NCBI GenBank assembly: GCA_950295325.1
Contig: OX485804.1
Coordinates: 31,684,001-31,748,000 of the forward strand
Source: Polytrichum commune
Taxonomy: Eukaryota; Streptophyta; Polytrichopsida; Polytrichales; Polytrichaceae
DNA length: 64,000 nucleotides
Direction: 5' to 3'
Below are positions 23,887 through 36,380 of the stretch, one piece after another. Under the pieces are notes generated by a model, which was given only the letters and a program-made list of their open reading frames with translations, was not told the DNA's origin and searched no databases. Within the stretch, counting starts at the first letter, position 1, and each line of letters starts with the position of its first letter. The position numbers and the translations under genes were made by a program.

Positions 23887-25015
23887 ATTTATGTGACATA
23901 ATCATTACCATTAAATGTGGTCCTGGAACACACTTCCCATTCGACATGGCAGTTATTAAGCCATGACTCCTTAATGTGATAGTTTATAAGCACCATCGAT
24001 TGGACCAACTCGACAAAAATTCAACCTCAGTTTTAGCTATCGAACTACTTTCTCAATCCAATATTTAAGCAGCATATACGCAAGGCATCTGCACTTGAAA
24101 ATTGGTTACTGAGTGCCTACATATACACTTCTTCGAAAACGTGACCTAGAAATTTGAGAGAGGGGGGTTATATCCCGAGAAGAATCAATTCTTAACCATT
24201 AATGATTTGGCCGCCATTCAGAACTATCATGGGACACAAAAAGAAAGAAAAAAAGAAACATATTTCCTGGCAAGAAGCTGAGACCCATAATTCATCAATT
24301 CACACCAGCTCCATTGCAATGACATTGCCATATAAAGCTCAAGACTGAGTAGGTCAAAATTACCATATTTGATTCACCATTGCTAGCCAAGACTTATTAT
24401 GATTGTTGTAGATCTACATCTTTCCAAATTTCAGCCAGGACCGTTTTCTATTGGAGATTCCAAACCAGATCTCTCTGATTGAGAAATGTCTTATTTGCAA
24501 ATCAAGTCTATAATCCCTCAAATCGTCTTGGTTACTTAATTCCATTCTAAACAATCAAATTTCACAAGGTTTTGACTAAACCACCTGTCAATTAATCATA
24601 AAACATTGAAGTCATATGAAACTTTCCACGACAACTGGGCACCTACTCATTTTTTGTATGTAACTGCAGCTACAGGTATGAGCAGCATTCAATCCGCTCT
24701 TACAATGTACACTATAAAAGCAAATCCATTGTGCGAAACCTTGACCAGTTTTCCGCCCAATGCAAGTTGACAAATAACATTGAACCACTTGGGTACCTAG
24801 TTCATGCAATTGTTGGCCAACAGACACCCCCATCTACCAAAACAGAACCATTTTTCCAAGACAGCTTATTCCACTCAATGGCATCGAAGATTAAAATTGT
24901 TGAAACTTAGCTTTAATCAAAGAGACGAAATGTAGGGTGATTTATACACAACACATCTTGATGAGCTGGAGGCTAATTCTCAGCCTACAACACTAATAAC
25001 AATGGTTCTACACAA
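23887..25015. other. Spacer between solo LTR and LRR gene A
   Basis: No gene. It matches 17360-18344 in pieces (for example 'attggaccaact', 'gcaagaagctgaga', 'ttgaccagttttccg'), i.e. the spacer of the copied P450-LRR segment. Confidence 0.6.
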
Positions 25016-27066
25016 TCAGCTCTTGCAGCCTGGCAGAGGGTGGCCGCACAAGCCATTGTTGCCACTGAAAGCACTGGCGGTCTGATTCACAAACCCAGGC
25101 CCTTGAGGAATCTGCCCCACCAGCTTGTTGTTGGAGAAATCCACATAACCGTAGTTGGTCAAGTCGGCCAAGGATTGGTGGATGTGGCCACTCAGCATAT
25201 TGTCGTTCACAGTCAAGTGGTACAGAGACTTGCAGTTTCCTAAGCTCGCAGGAATGGGGCCAGAAAGTTTGTTCACGGAGACATCGAAGTAGCCCAACTT
25301 CTTCAAGTTGCCGACGGTCGAGGGGATCATCCCTGTCAACTTGTTGTCGTCTAGAGCGAGGTTGGTCAGCTTCTTGAAGTTGCTTACAGACTTGGAGATG
25401 CCACCGGTGAGCTTATTGCTGTTCAAGTAGAAATCCGTGAGGCCGGTGAGGCCGGTGTACAGAGATTCGGGGATGGCGCCTGTGAGCTGGCAGCCGCCGA
25501 GGTAGATATATTCCAGCTTGGATCCGATGTTGCCGAGCTCCGAAGGGATGGAGCCAGTTAACCTGTCCCCACATTCACAATTACCATGCACCGTAAGAAA
25601 ATCGCTCAAATCGATCGGAAATCTGTCCACAACCCTTAGTTCGACCTAGTAATTTCGTGCAGTCATTGCAATATGTAAGGGTCCAAGTAAACGAGCGTAA
25701 GTTAACTGGAGCTCAAATGCTAGAAACTAAATAAGGGACATGTGAAACCCAAGTCGACTCCCACTCTTAAGATTATAAAGCCAGTGGGAAGCTTTAGAAG
25801 AGGGGAGGTGAGGAGCCGGAGATATAACATCTACACTTTCTTTGGGCTCGATAGTTGGAGGGGTGGTTCATGCCTTGGATAGAACTCTGGACTGGATGAC
25901 GTAGAGACATGGACATTAGGTGACAATGTGGCAAAGTTGCAGAAAGGTCAGGGTTTAGGGATTGTGCGGTGATCGAGCTGTGGGGTGCAAGATATTAAAT
26001 TTGTTAAAGGTCGAAATTAGGTGAAGTTGCTTACAAATTGTCACCCAAGCTGAGCCACTTGAGGTTGGTAAGGCCACCGTAGGATTTTGGGATGCTGCCT
26101 GTGAGTTTGTTAGTGCGAAGGTCCAGGTGCGTCAGCTTCTTCAAGTTGCCGAGCTCGGAAGGCATCGGTCCTGACAGCCGCTCGACTTTGCTCAAGTCCA
26201 GGTACGTAAGGTACACCAGCTTGCCCAACTCAGGGGAGATCGTGCCTGCCAAACCCCACTTACAGATGTGATTTACATAGAATGCCAGAAAACTACCGGT
26301 AACGAAGAAAATACATCAGAAAAGTCACTGCAATTCAACCTGGACGATTACAACACCTTGTCTTCTGAATCATGTTCCTAATTCTCGACACTTGACCCGT
26401 GGTGGCAACAGCTGTCTGTAGAGTCAGGTCTGTGGAACATGATTTGGACGTGCTAGATTTTTTCCTACGAAAGCATTATAATTTGCTTTCGTAACATAAA
26501 CATGTGTCAGGCCTAGGGGCTCTGGATGGTGACCACCTTCACAAAAGCTGCTTCTCAATTGTTTGAAGAACATTGAAGATATGAGAGTGTAAACCTTCTT
26601 TAGTCCTGAGTTACAGCGTATCAAAAGATTTCCGTCAATGGCGAGCATATTGGTCAAGTTCTTTGTCTAAGAGCAAACCGTCAGATAATGATTTTGAAGC
26701 AATAGAAGTGACTCTGTTGCACTCGCTCAATGATATATAACTGATAGTCAAGAATGAGGTATTCAGCAGTTTTCTACCTTCCAGGTAGATGGTGGGGTCG
26801 TCGAAGGCCGGCTCAGGGTGCAGGTTCACGCTGACTACATGCCCGGCCGAATTGCACACCACGGAGTACCAGCTGCAGCAATCTATGGAGGCATTCCCCC
26901 AGTTGCCGAGGATGCCTGTGGGGTCAGATTTGATGCCTTTCTTGAACGCCACTAACGCATCGTGATCCACTTTCTGGCATGTGGTTGCCGCCGCACACTG
27001 GAGCCCAGCACTCACCGCGACGAGGACAAAAAGCAACACCGCGGTGGATCCATGTCGACCTGCCAT
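25016..27066 (-). CDS. LRR gene A: secreted leucine-rich-repeat protein (DRT100/PGIP-like), three exons
   Basis: Exons 27066-26778 (289 nt), 26245-26035 (211 nt) and 25562-25016 (547 nt) join in frame to 348 residues. Seen: a signal peptide (about 1-27), an LRR N-terminal domain with DALVAFKKGIKSDPTGIL and a CC...C cysteine set, about ten plant-type repeats (LxxLxLxxNxLxGxIP), and a C-terminal GLCGHPLPGC cap. There is no membrane segment or kinase, so an apoplastic binding protein is likely, as in polygalacturonase inhibitors and DRT100; the ligand is unknown. The start is preceded by a good acceptor ('tgttgcag') 19 nt upstream, as in genes B and D. One repeat has His where the IP motif expects Pro (SGHIHQSL). 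Its upstream region differs from gene B: the predicted donor of the 5' UTR exon remains, but DNA beyond about 27711 is replaced. Confidence 0.88.
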
Positions 27067-27711
27067 GATGGCAACCTGCTCTTGTCTGCAACACGAATTC
27101 AAATTTAAGTTTAACCCGGTATAACACAAGCAATTATAAGGTTTACACTTTGGGCTCTCTGAAGACTGGAGTCCAGATTACACACAGTAGGCTGGACCGA
27201 TTCAACCTACAAATTTGAATGCCCTCGCCATTGGGCAGAACATGTGAAAATTCAAAACCTCGGAACAATTCCTTCTTTTGAGTATGCTCGAAGCTTATCA
27301 CATTGTATGTATCAAGTAAACGCTCAGAATCCGTTCAACATTGGGAGGGATGAACTCGAGCTTACTCCAAGGAGCCGACCTATCCACACAAGCTATCTGC
27401 TGATAATGGTGTACTAATCGAAGGTAGGGGGAGGCATGTCCCAAATTTCCTTGTGGACAATTAAATGCATCCTGTCTTCTCATCAGTACTCAGTAGTACA
27501 TCTCACAACAAACAACTTCAACTGAGCGGACTCTTCTTCCGCATCACAAATCAGGCAGACCAATTGCCCACAACATTCACAACTCTTCATAATGCTCAGA
27601 ACAGCAGGCTCTGCGAGATCCAAAACCAACTCAAGTCCCTCCTAATTCCTACAAGCACAAAAGGGTTGAGACAATAGAGTCTTGGGCAACATACCAGAAC
27701 TGCCCAGTTGC

Positions 27712-28935
27712 GACCTCAAATTGATTGAAACCTATGAATTGAAACACATGAAACACATACTGTTGAATGGAATGTTGTTGCCATTTGATATTGGCCCTAG
27801 TTTGGGTTGTTGTGCAGTGATGGAAGGTTTCAGCTTCCTTGGTATATTGGCCCCTGCATTCACTAAAGGAAATGCATAAAGCAAAACCCATCACACATCG
27901 AATATGCAAATGAATATATATCTTGCGCAAATAAATCACAAGTACAATACCCATCTCTATGAAGTTTCGAATTCGTAAAAGATTTAATATTTGGTTTAAA
28001 TTGAATAAGTTGGATTTGTATCATTGTTTGGTTCACGATGAGTATTGCATACTTGACTTATTTTCTCAAAGTCAATGCAATATCCATCACGCACCGAAAA
28101 GATGCATCACAAACTTTGATAGGTGCAATACCTACCACGAACGAGAAAAAAATTGGAATTGTATCACTGTTTGGTTGGCAATGGGTGTTGCATATTTGAC
28201 ACGTTTTTTTAATAGTGGATGCAATATTCATAACATATCAAAAAATACATCACAAACTTTGATTGGGATAATACCCATCACAAACCCGAAATAAGTTGAA
28301 ATTGTATCTATGTTTGTTTCATGAAATTCTTGTCACTTCTAAACATATATATTTATAATGGAGATAGCACATAGCCTACTACATGTTAACAGAAATGAAG
28401 AAATGATGAGAATTTCAAAGTTGTAGTTGGTGAAGCATACCTTGTGAAAAGCTTGAATGAAGCTACAATTGACAATCCCATTTGCAATTGCAATGTAGAT
28501 CTTCTCATTGTTATGAGTACCCCTAAACCCTAAAGATTTAGTATCTAGAATATCCACACTATAAAATAGGAGCACATTAATATATTTTAAAGTAGAGGCA
28601 TGGACACCATTCATTTTGAAATTCCAAGCCCTAACCCATTTAATTTTTTCTCAATATATAATAATTATAGTTGCCATGTGGCATTCCTTCCTACTTATAA
28701 GTTATAATAATAAGAACCGGCATCATGGGAAGTGGAGCCAAAAAGTGATGCTCAAAAATAGTTCTTCTAACATATGGCAAAGAAAGCTAGAGTTTTCCGC
28801 CTGCTCCACTTCTTAACCATGGTGAAGTCCCCTTGGGTTGGGAAGTGGATGAGAATTGGAGGGCGCCATCCATCGCAATCGTCCAGTAAAATACCGGTGT
28901 AGTTGCTAGTTCACCCTCCCCACATATTTTTCGTG
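27712..28935. other. 1.2-kb replacement in the promoter side of LRR gene A
   Basis: Genes A and B match up to 'ccagaactgcccagttg' (A 27711; B 34396) and again from 'aacctggctactttt' (A 28935; B about 34625). Between these points A has about 1.2 kb of AT-rich unrelated sequence, while B has about 225 bp that also resemble copy C, so B and C show the ancestral state. No transposase or clear terminal repeats are seen in the replacement. Confidence 0.65.
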
Positions 28936-29128
28936 TTGATGAAACCTGGCTACTTTTGTACCAAGGCGACAGTAATGTGGAGAGTGTATGCAGAAACCCG
29001 GTGGTGAGTGAGTGCATCCAAATTGGTTGTACGAGGCTGGATTCATATTTCGTACACAGCAGGCCTAGGGCCCCGTAGCTGCTAGTGTGGGAGGCTGGCT
29101 ATGGAGGTGGCCTGGCTTGATCCACCCC

Positions 29129-29352
29129 AGTGATCGGGGTAATTTTTGGGCATAATCGGCTGAGTTCCTAGCGTTTGAAAGTGCAACTGCTTACAGGTTG
29201 ACATCCTCCGGTTTTCCTTTATTAAATTGGGGTATATTCTATAGATTCCTCCAAAATGATCGGTGATTTTCCTGCATTCTTGAACTTCAACCGGTTATTT
29301 CTCAAACTCAACCGGTTCATTTGTAAGTAACTGCCGGTGCTCCCCGATCATA
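29129..29352. mobile_element. 224-bp non-autonomous element with 10-bp target duplication
   Basis: Flanked by perfect direct repeats gatccacccc (29119-29128 and 29353-29362); the paralogue at 34.79 kb has a single gatgcacccc. The short inverted termini share TGATCGGGG. A 9-10 bp target duplication points to the Mutator-like superfamily, although the terminal repeats are very short. Internally it has 'aaccggtt'-type motifs. No coding content. Confidence 0.75.
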
Positions 29353-29411
29353 GATCCACCCCACAAGTCCACTCCATGAGACGCAGGTCAACACTCTCGA
29401 TACATAACTTA

Positions 29412-29941
29412 TGGGGCATTCCCACCTGACATTAGTTAGAAGTAGTTTTAGTCTAAAAACGGTTTTAGTTATCTAGGGTTCACACATATGGCTCTTTTTA
29501 GTGCCGAGCCTAGGTGGCAAATGATGTGGCATGGCTTAAAAGTGGAGGTTTTAAGCCTCAACCACCGACCCTCCCATCGGTACCTAAACATGAGGCAAGA
29601 ATATAGGAACTTTAAAAGTGTCGCCTCCCACCCTTGTGATTGGTTGCTTTTAGTCTTAGCTATGAGGGCACAAGGAGCTTCATTAACAAAAACCGATGGT
29701 AAGATAGGTGAGTAGTAAGGCATTTGGGGATGGGACAAAAACTACCCAACATTCATTGCTTGGTAGATAAAACAATGAACATGTGTAAAAGCTACTTAAC
29801 TAAAACCTACTTGAAAATCTCCGGAGCAAGTTCTTGTAGGTGCATTGGGATAGTCAGATGCCTCCGCTATAACCGAGGGAGCTTTACCCGGTTTTTAGGA
29901 AATACTTTGGGTCTTAACTAAAGTCAGGTGGGAAGGGGGCA
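29412..29941. mobile_element. 530-bp Tourist/Harbinger-like element with empty site in the window
   Basis: The termini are inverted repeats of about 28 bp containing TCCCACCTGAC and TTAGTTA. They are flanked by TTA on both sides (29409-29411, 29942-29944). The paralogue at 34.85 kb reads 'cataacttagtcaaatgctc' with one TTA and no insert. A 3-bp TTA duplication is typical of PIF/Harbinger elements. No transposase encoded. Confidence 0.85.
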
Positions 29942-30233
29942 TTAGTCAAATGCTCCAACGGCCTGGCAGGCAAAGCTGCTTGCCTCGGAGCCAACTCCAC
30001 TGTCGTAAAGTTGTAGACATGTTTTGTTTGCAAGTTAGTGACAACTTACTATTCACGAGGGCAACCTCCAAGGCTCCTTCTTGAACCAGTCACAAGCAAA
30101 AAGAAAGGCAAATAAAGTCTGAAAGTAATCTTGCATGTCGAAAAAAAACCAAAAAATGAAAAAATGCCCGTCAAATGGAAAGACCAAAAAAATAGTCAGC
30201 CAGTCAAAAGAGAGGTCCCCTTAATCGATACCC

Positions 30234-30350
30234 CATAAGATTATTAAGCAGTGTGCGTTTGTTCGGACTGAATCTACACTAGTTGCGGCATCCCATGTTT
30301 GTATTCCCGAGGCCCACATGAACAAACGCACATTGATTAATAATCTTATG
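30234..30350. repeat. 117-bp hairpin element
   Basis: 30234-30264 and 30320-30350 are inverted repeats ('cataagattatta' and 'gtgcgtttgttc' with their complements). It sits at the edge of the segment shared between units 2 and 3 (match lost near 30.2 kb and 35.13 kb). Confidence 0.7.
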
Positions 30351-30579
30351 TTGTCTATCATATCCTATAATTATGAACAAACAATGTTGTATCCCGGCAT
30401 ATACAAGTCACGCTTTGATTTCATAATGACTTAGGAGACACCAATCATTTTCTACACCTGCAAGTGACACCTAATTGAACCCAATTTGAGTTCGTGTTGA
30501 GTTTTAGATGTACATGCTCCCATTTAAGATTGAACTATGTCTATCATGGCAAATTCCAATTTCCAATCTCAAACTATTC

Positions 30580-31462
30580 CCAGAGATTGCCAATGATTGA
30601 ATTTGATTTACAAGCATTGGCTATCTTGCAATTTCATTCAATTCGTTGGCTTTCTTGTGGTCAAGTGTTGGAGTGGATTTTGTATCATATGCCAACAATA
30701 TTGGATGCTCTCAAAGTGGAGGATGCCTATTGGTACCATCAAGCTACAACCTTCTAGTTTCAATTTATGCTTCATCTTATGGTGGATGTGTAGGCGGAGC
30801 TAAATGAATTGAGTTGAAAATCTCAATATGACTTGGTTGAAATTTCACCGATTGGGATCCACTTTGGATTCATCAATTTCTATGTTAAAGAAACATTTTT
30901 TATGTGGTCACGGACCTAACTTTGGATGATCGATCAAGAACTTGGGTCCATTTTGGTTTCAAGCGGGGGTGGATGGTGTATTGAGATGGAGGGCAAATGA
31001 TGATGTTGAAAGCACAAATCATCCTTTGCATCACAAAATGAACTCTTGACGGAGAGGACACACTAGAAGAATGCAAGATGATGGGAGCTATGTATGTGCA
31101 ACTAGTTGTGGATAGCTTGAACGAAAGGTTCCCTAATTCAACGCATGATTTTTTTTTGAATCCAAAGTATTCTCCAAGTGATGAAGAAGTTCGTATTACT
31201 ATGTTAGAGCAATAGTTGGAGAGATTGACCATAAAATTTGGATTGACGATGGTTAAAAGTGATGCAAGTAGAGCTAAGTTGCTTGAGTTTGTAGAAACTT
31301 TGAGGCATAAATGTGAAAGCAAATCGTTGTATGAGACATGACAATTTTGTGGGGGCATCAACAAGTGGTATATCAGTTGGCCACATCTCATGAAACTTCA
31401 ACAAAAAGTACTTGTCATTCTGTCAAGTATTACAATTTGTGAAAGGGGATTTTCCAAATAAC
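30580..31462 (+). pseudogene. hAT-family transposase remnant
   Basis: On the + strand one frame reads RWLSCGQVLE, then YHMPTILDALKVED (30644-30725), a motif set of plant hAT-like transposases ('zinc finger protein 862-like'). Decayed frames follow with HLMVDV and AELNEL. Near the end comes WPHLMKLQQKVLVI followed by ICERGFSK (31438-31458), the hAT dimerisation region, normally ACERGFS. Stops and frame changes interrupt it throughout. The match ends exactly where the copied LRR segment (unit 3) begins, at about 31459. Confidence 0.8.
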
Positions 31463-31698
31463 ATTGAACTACTTGGGTACCTAGTTCATGCAATTGTTGG
31501 CCAACAAACACCCCCATCTACCAAAACAGAACCATCTTTCCAAGACAACTTATTCCACTCAATGGCATCAAAGCTTAAATTGTTGCAACTGAGCTTGAGT
31601 CAAAGAGACGAAATGTAGGGTGATTTATACACAACACATATTGATGAGCTGGAGGCTAATTCCCAGTTTACAGCACTATTAACAATGGCTCTACACAA

Positions 31699-33750
31699 TC
31701 AGCTCTTGCAGGCTGGCAGAGGGTGGCCGCACAGGCCTTTGTTGCCACTGAAAGCACTCGCGGTCTGATTCACAAACCCAGGCCCTTGAGGAATCTTCCC
31801 CACCAGCTTGTTATTGGAGAAATTTACATAAATGTAGTTGGTCAAGTCGGCCAAGGATTGGGGGATATGGCCACTCAGCATGTTGTCGTTCACAGTCAAG
31901 TGGTACAGAGACTTGCAGTTTCCTAAGCTCGCAGGAATGGGGCCAGAAAGTTTGTTCACGGAGACATCGAAGTAGCCCAACTTCTTCAAGTTGCCGACGG
32001 TCGAGGGGATCATCCCTGTCAACTTGTTGTCGTCTAGAGCGAGGTTGGTCAGCTTCTTGAAGTTGCTTACAGACTTGGAGATGCCACCGGTGAGCTTATT
32101 GCTGTTCAAGTAGAAATCCGTGAGGCCGGTGAGGCCGGTGTACAGAGATTCGGGGATGGCGCCTGTGAGCTGGCAGCCGCCGAGGTAGATATATTGCAGC
32201 TTGGATCCGATGTTGCCGAGTTCCGAAGGGATGGAGCCAGTTAACCTGTCCCCACATTCACAATTACCATGCACCGTAAGAAAATCGCTCAAATCGATCG
32301 GAAATTTGTCCACAACCCTTAGTTCGACCTAGTAATTTCGTGCAGTCATTGCAATATGTAAGGGTCCAAGTAAACGAGCGTAAGTTAACTGGAGCTCAAA
32401 TGCTAGAAACTAAATAAGGGACATGTGAAACCCAAGTCGACTCCCACTCTTAAGATTATAAAGCCAGTGGGAAGCTTTAGAAGAGGGGAGGTGAGGAGCC
32501 GGAGATATAACATCTACACTTTCTTTGGGCTCGATAGTTGGAGGGGTGGTTCATGTCTTGGATAGAACTCTGGACTGGATGACGTAGAGACATGGACATT
32601 AGGTGACAATGTGGCAAAGTTGCAGAAAGGTCAGGGTTTAGGGATTGTGCGGTGATCGAGCTGTGGGGTGCAAGATATTAAATTTGTTAAAGGTCGAAAT
32701 TAGGTGAAGTTGCTTACAAATTGTCACCCAAGCTGAGCCACTTGAGGTTGGTAAGGCCACCGTAGGATTTTGGGATGCTGCCTGTGAGTTTGTTAGTGCG
32801 AAGGTCCAGGTGCGTCAGCTTCTTCAAGTTGCCGAGCTCGGAAGGCATCGATCCTGACAGCCGCTTGACGTCGCTCAAGTCCAGGTACGTAAGGTACACC
32901 AACTTGCCCAACTCAGGGGAGATCGTGCCTGCCAAACCCCACTTACAGATGTGATTTACATAGAATGCCATAAAACTACTGGTAACGAAGAAAATACATA
33001 AGAAAAGTCACTGCAATTCAACCTGGACGATTACAACACCTCGTCTTCTGAATCATGTTCCTAATTCTCGACACTTGACCCGTGGTGGCAAGAACTGTCT
33101 GTAGAGTCAGCGTCTGTGGAACATGATTTGGACGTGCTAAATTTTTTCCTACGAAAGCATTATAATTTGCTTTCGTAACATAAACATGTGTCAGGCCTAG
33201 GGGCTCTGGATGGTGACCACCTTCACAAAAGCTGCTTCTCAATTGTTTGAAGAACATTGAAGATATGAGAGTGTAAACCTTCTCTAGTCCAGAGTTACAG
33301 CGTATCAAAAGATTTCCGTCAATGGCGAGCATGTTGGTCAAGTTCTTTGTATAAGAGCAAACCGTCAAATAATGATTTTGAAGCAATAGAAGTGACTCTG
33401 TTGCACTCGCTCAATGATATATAACTGATAGTCAAGAATGAGGTATTCAGCAGTTTTCTACCTTCCAGGTAGATGGTGGGGTCGTCGAAGGCCTGGTCAG
33501 GTCGCAGGTCCACGCTGACTACATGCCCGGCCGAATTGCACACCACGGAGTACCAGCTGCAGCAATCTATGGAGGCATTCCCCCAGTTGCCGAGGATACC
33601 TGTGGGGTCAGATTTGATGCCTTTCTTGAACGCCACTAACGCATCGTGATCCACTTTCTGGCATGTGGTTGCCGCCGCACACTGGAGCCCAGCACTCACA
33701 GCGACGAGGACAAAAAGCAGCACCGCGGTGGATCCATGTCGACCTGCCAT
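31699..33750 (-). CDS. LRR gene B: secreted leucine-rich-repeat protein (DRT100/PGIP-like), three exons
   Basis: Exons 33750-33462 (289 nt), 32928-32718 (211 nt) and 32245-31699 (547 nt) give 348 residues, intact. Domain order matches gene A: signal peptide, cysteine-capped LRR N-terminal domain, about ten LRRs of the GxIP type, and a GLCGHPLPAC cap; no membrane anchor or kinase. It differs from A at few positions, including a restored Pro in SGHIPQSL. A predicted 5' UTR intron runs from a donor at 34380/34379 (TCTG then GTATGT) to an acceptor ending at 33770, leaving 19 nt before the ATG. A TATA-like tataaat lies on the - strand near 34715. It is the best-preserved of the three tandem copies. 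An extracellular recognition or inhibitor role is inferred from the family only. Confidence 0.9.
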
Positions 33751-33769
33751 GATGGCAACCTGCTCTTGT

Positions 33770-34720
33770 CTGCAACACGAATTCAAATTTAAGTTTAACC
33801 CGGTATAACACAAGCAATTAGAAGGTTTACACTTTGGGCTCTCTGAAGACTGGAGTCCAGATTACACACAGTAGGCTGGACCGATTCAACCTACAAATTT
33901 GAATGCCCTCGCCATTGGGCAGAACATGTGAAAATTCAAAACCTCGGAACAATTCCTTCTTTTGAGTATGCTCGAAGCTGATCACATTGTGTGTATTCAA
34001 GTAAACACTCAGAATCCGTGCAACATTGGGAGGGATGAACTCCAGCTTACTCCAAGGAGCCGATCTATCCACACAAGCTATTTGCTCAGAATGGTGTATT
34101 GATCGAAGGTAGGGGGAGGCATGTCCCAAATTTCCTTGTGGACAATTAAATGCATCCTGTCTTCTCATCAGTACTCAGCAGTAAATCTCACAACAAACAA
34201 CTTCAACTGAGCGGACTCTTCTTCCGCATCACAAATCAGGCAGACCAATTGCCCATAACATTCACAGCTCTTCATAATGTTCAGAACAGCAGGCTCTGCG
34301 AGATCCAAAACCAACTCAAGTCCCTCCTAATTTTCACAAGCACAAACGAGTTGAAACAATAGAGTCTTGGGCAACATACCAGAACTGCCCAGTTGTGATG
34401 AGGAACAATGTTGAAGAGAATGACGAAAACCCGCACTAGATTAGTGAACCGAACAGCTTGGCGCAGGGCCCAAGCCAACCAAGTACGCAGTACAGGAGGT
34501 GACAAGTGCAAGTGAGCTCAAGTTAGCTCCGAACTTGGGAGCAAAGCTTATGTAAGTTACACATGAAATTTCCTTATATCTAACTGCCAAGCTGCTTAAA
34601 AGTCTATCGAAGCGTGGTGATGTAACCTGGCTACTTTTGTGGCAAGGTACCAGTAGTGCGGAGAGCGCGTGCAGAAACTCGGTGGTGAGTGCATTCAAAT
34701 GGTTGTAGGAGGCTTGATTT
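33770..34720 (-). promoter_or_regulatory. Predicted promoter, 5' UTR exon and 5' UTR intron of LRR gene B
   Basis: On the - strand: a TATA-like gtataaatc near 34715, then a possible non-coding exon ending at 34380 with the donor GTATGT, and an intron to 33770 ending TTGCAG. The same donor exists in gene A (27695 region), but A lacks this upstream exon and TATA. Predicted from splice consensus and from comparison with gene D only. Confidence 0.45.
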
Positions 34721-35110
34721 ATACTTCTCACACAGGCCTAGGGCCCCATAGCTGCTAGTGTGGTGGGCTGGCTATGGAGGTGGCCTGGATTGATGCACCC
34801 CACAAGTCCACTCCATGAGTCGCAGGTCAACACTCTCGATACATAACTTAGTCAAATGCTCAAGCGGCCTGGCAGGCAAGCTGCTTGCTTCGGAGCAAAC
34901 TCCACTGTCATAAAGTTGTAGACATGTTTTGTTTGCAAGTTAGTGGCAACTTACTGTTCACGAGGGCAACCTCCAAGGCTCCTTCTTGAACCAGTCACAA
35001 GCAAAAAGAAAGGCAAGTAAAGTCTGAAAGTAATCTTGCCCTTCGAAAGAAAAGCAAAAATGAAAAAATCCCCGTCAAATGGAAAGATTTAAAAAAAAAA
35101 GTCAGCTTGT

Positions 35111-36380
35111 CAACATAAAAGTCCCCTCAACGGTGGGGGGGCGTTAAACCACCCCACAAACTTTTTGGGGATGTAGATTTGGGTAGGGGCAACCACCCAT
35201 CAAGAAAATCTAGATTTTTTGGACCCGATCGAAAATTGTTGTCTGCCTGCCCAACTTCGAAATAAGCATTGCCCTTGCATTCTTGAAACTTACTTATTGA
35301 CATATCCCATATTGAGTGCACTTCGCCTTCAAGGTCCAGAATCCAACATACATGTGTACTTTCATTGAGTAAATAAGCAATTGACTGGGATTTCATTTTC
35401 AAAGTGAAATTGCCAATTAAGCATATAATTAACTTGGAAGTCAAAAGTATTACAAAACCCTCATTATTAGCATGATGCTAATAAAGCATGCTACTACTAC
35501 ATATTACTACCCTCGTGCCGGTAGCGCTTGGAGGGAGGCAGTAAGCCAACAAAGCAACATTGGAGATTCACTATTGGCAGTCAGTTTTGTGGGACCCAAA
35601 GAGTAGGCTACAACCAAGTGTGTCAAGAACTTTGCCTGCCATTTCACACCCATCTCAAATACCCAAATTTAGCAACTCCACATCCATTGCCCACCCAACT
35701 TTGGACATGGCTCCCAACTTCCATCTTCACGTCCAAAATACGATCTCCAACTTACGGTAGTGTCACAAAGCCTTAGCCCATGTCTACCTGAACTACATGT
35801 AGATGGCCAGATTTCAGGTTTTCCTTTTCTTTGTGGTGAACACAGCTGAAATTTTTATTGAAAATGCAGCCCACGCGGCAGGGACTATAAACTGCAAATT
35901 AATTTGTCAACATATAATATAGCAATATAAGGTAGACAATCCCATTTCCATTACATGTAAGTAATTGCGCATAAGTGTAGTAGAAGCGTGATACCACAGT
36001 AAGTTTTGACATGTCTAGAAATTGATAGCAAAACATTTAACATAATTCATGATTTATTCCCAAGTTTTGAGAATACTGTAATTTTTTCAAAGCAAGAATA
36101 TCTCTCAACCCATAGTCACAAGGATAGGTCAACCTATTTCCGATAACTAGGGAACAAAAACTTGAGTAAATTAGTGCTACTTTTCAAAGAACCCAAATCC
36201 GTGCCATTGTAATTAACTTTTTCCATCACGCCAAATGTGATGGCTAGTCTACATGTGTGATTCTTCATGACTTTAGGGGACTCTATGAATTAAGATTTAG
36301 GGGGGATGAATGCCAAGTTTGTATGCCATATGTACATATGTCATTCATAGTATCCACTCTGGATAACATGGTCGAAGAAA
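35111..36380. other. Intergenic DNA without recognisable gene
   Basis: No gene or repeat family recognised. From about 36380 to 36640 the sequence resembles the repeat units at 39.0 and 40.1 kb ('gggccacttcaca', 'ctctcattggt'). Confidence 0.5.

Larger units (their letters stand above)
31459..35110. repeat. Copied segment, unit 3 (LRR gene B)
   Basis: From 'caaataacattgaac' at about 31459 on, the DNA parallels unit 2 from about 24771, with few differences in exons and introns alike. The match is lost near 35.11 kb (unit 2: about 30.2 kb). Unit 2 differs by the 1.2-kb replacement and two element insertions. The offset between the LRR genes is 6683-6684 bp. Confidence 0.85.

Noticed and set aside
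30900-31391. 163-codon frame on the - strand
   Set aside because: The + strand of the same stretch carries hAT transposase motifs, so this is an antisense shadow.
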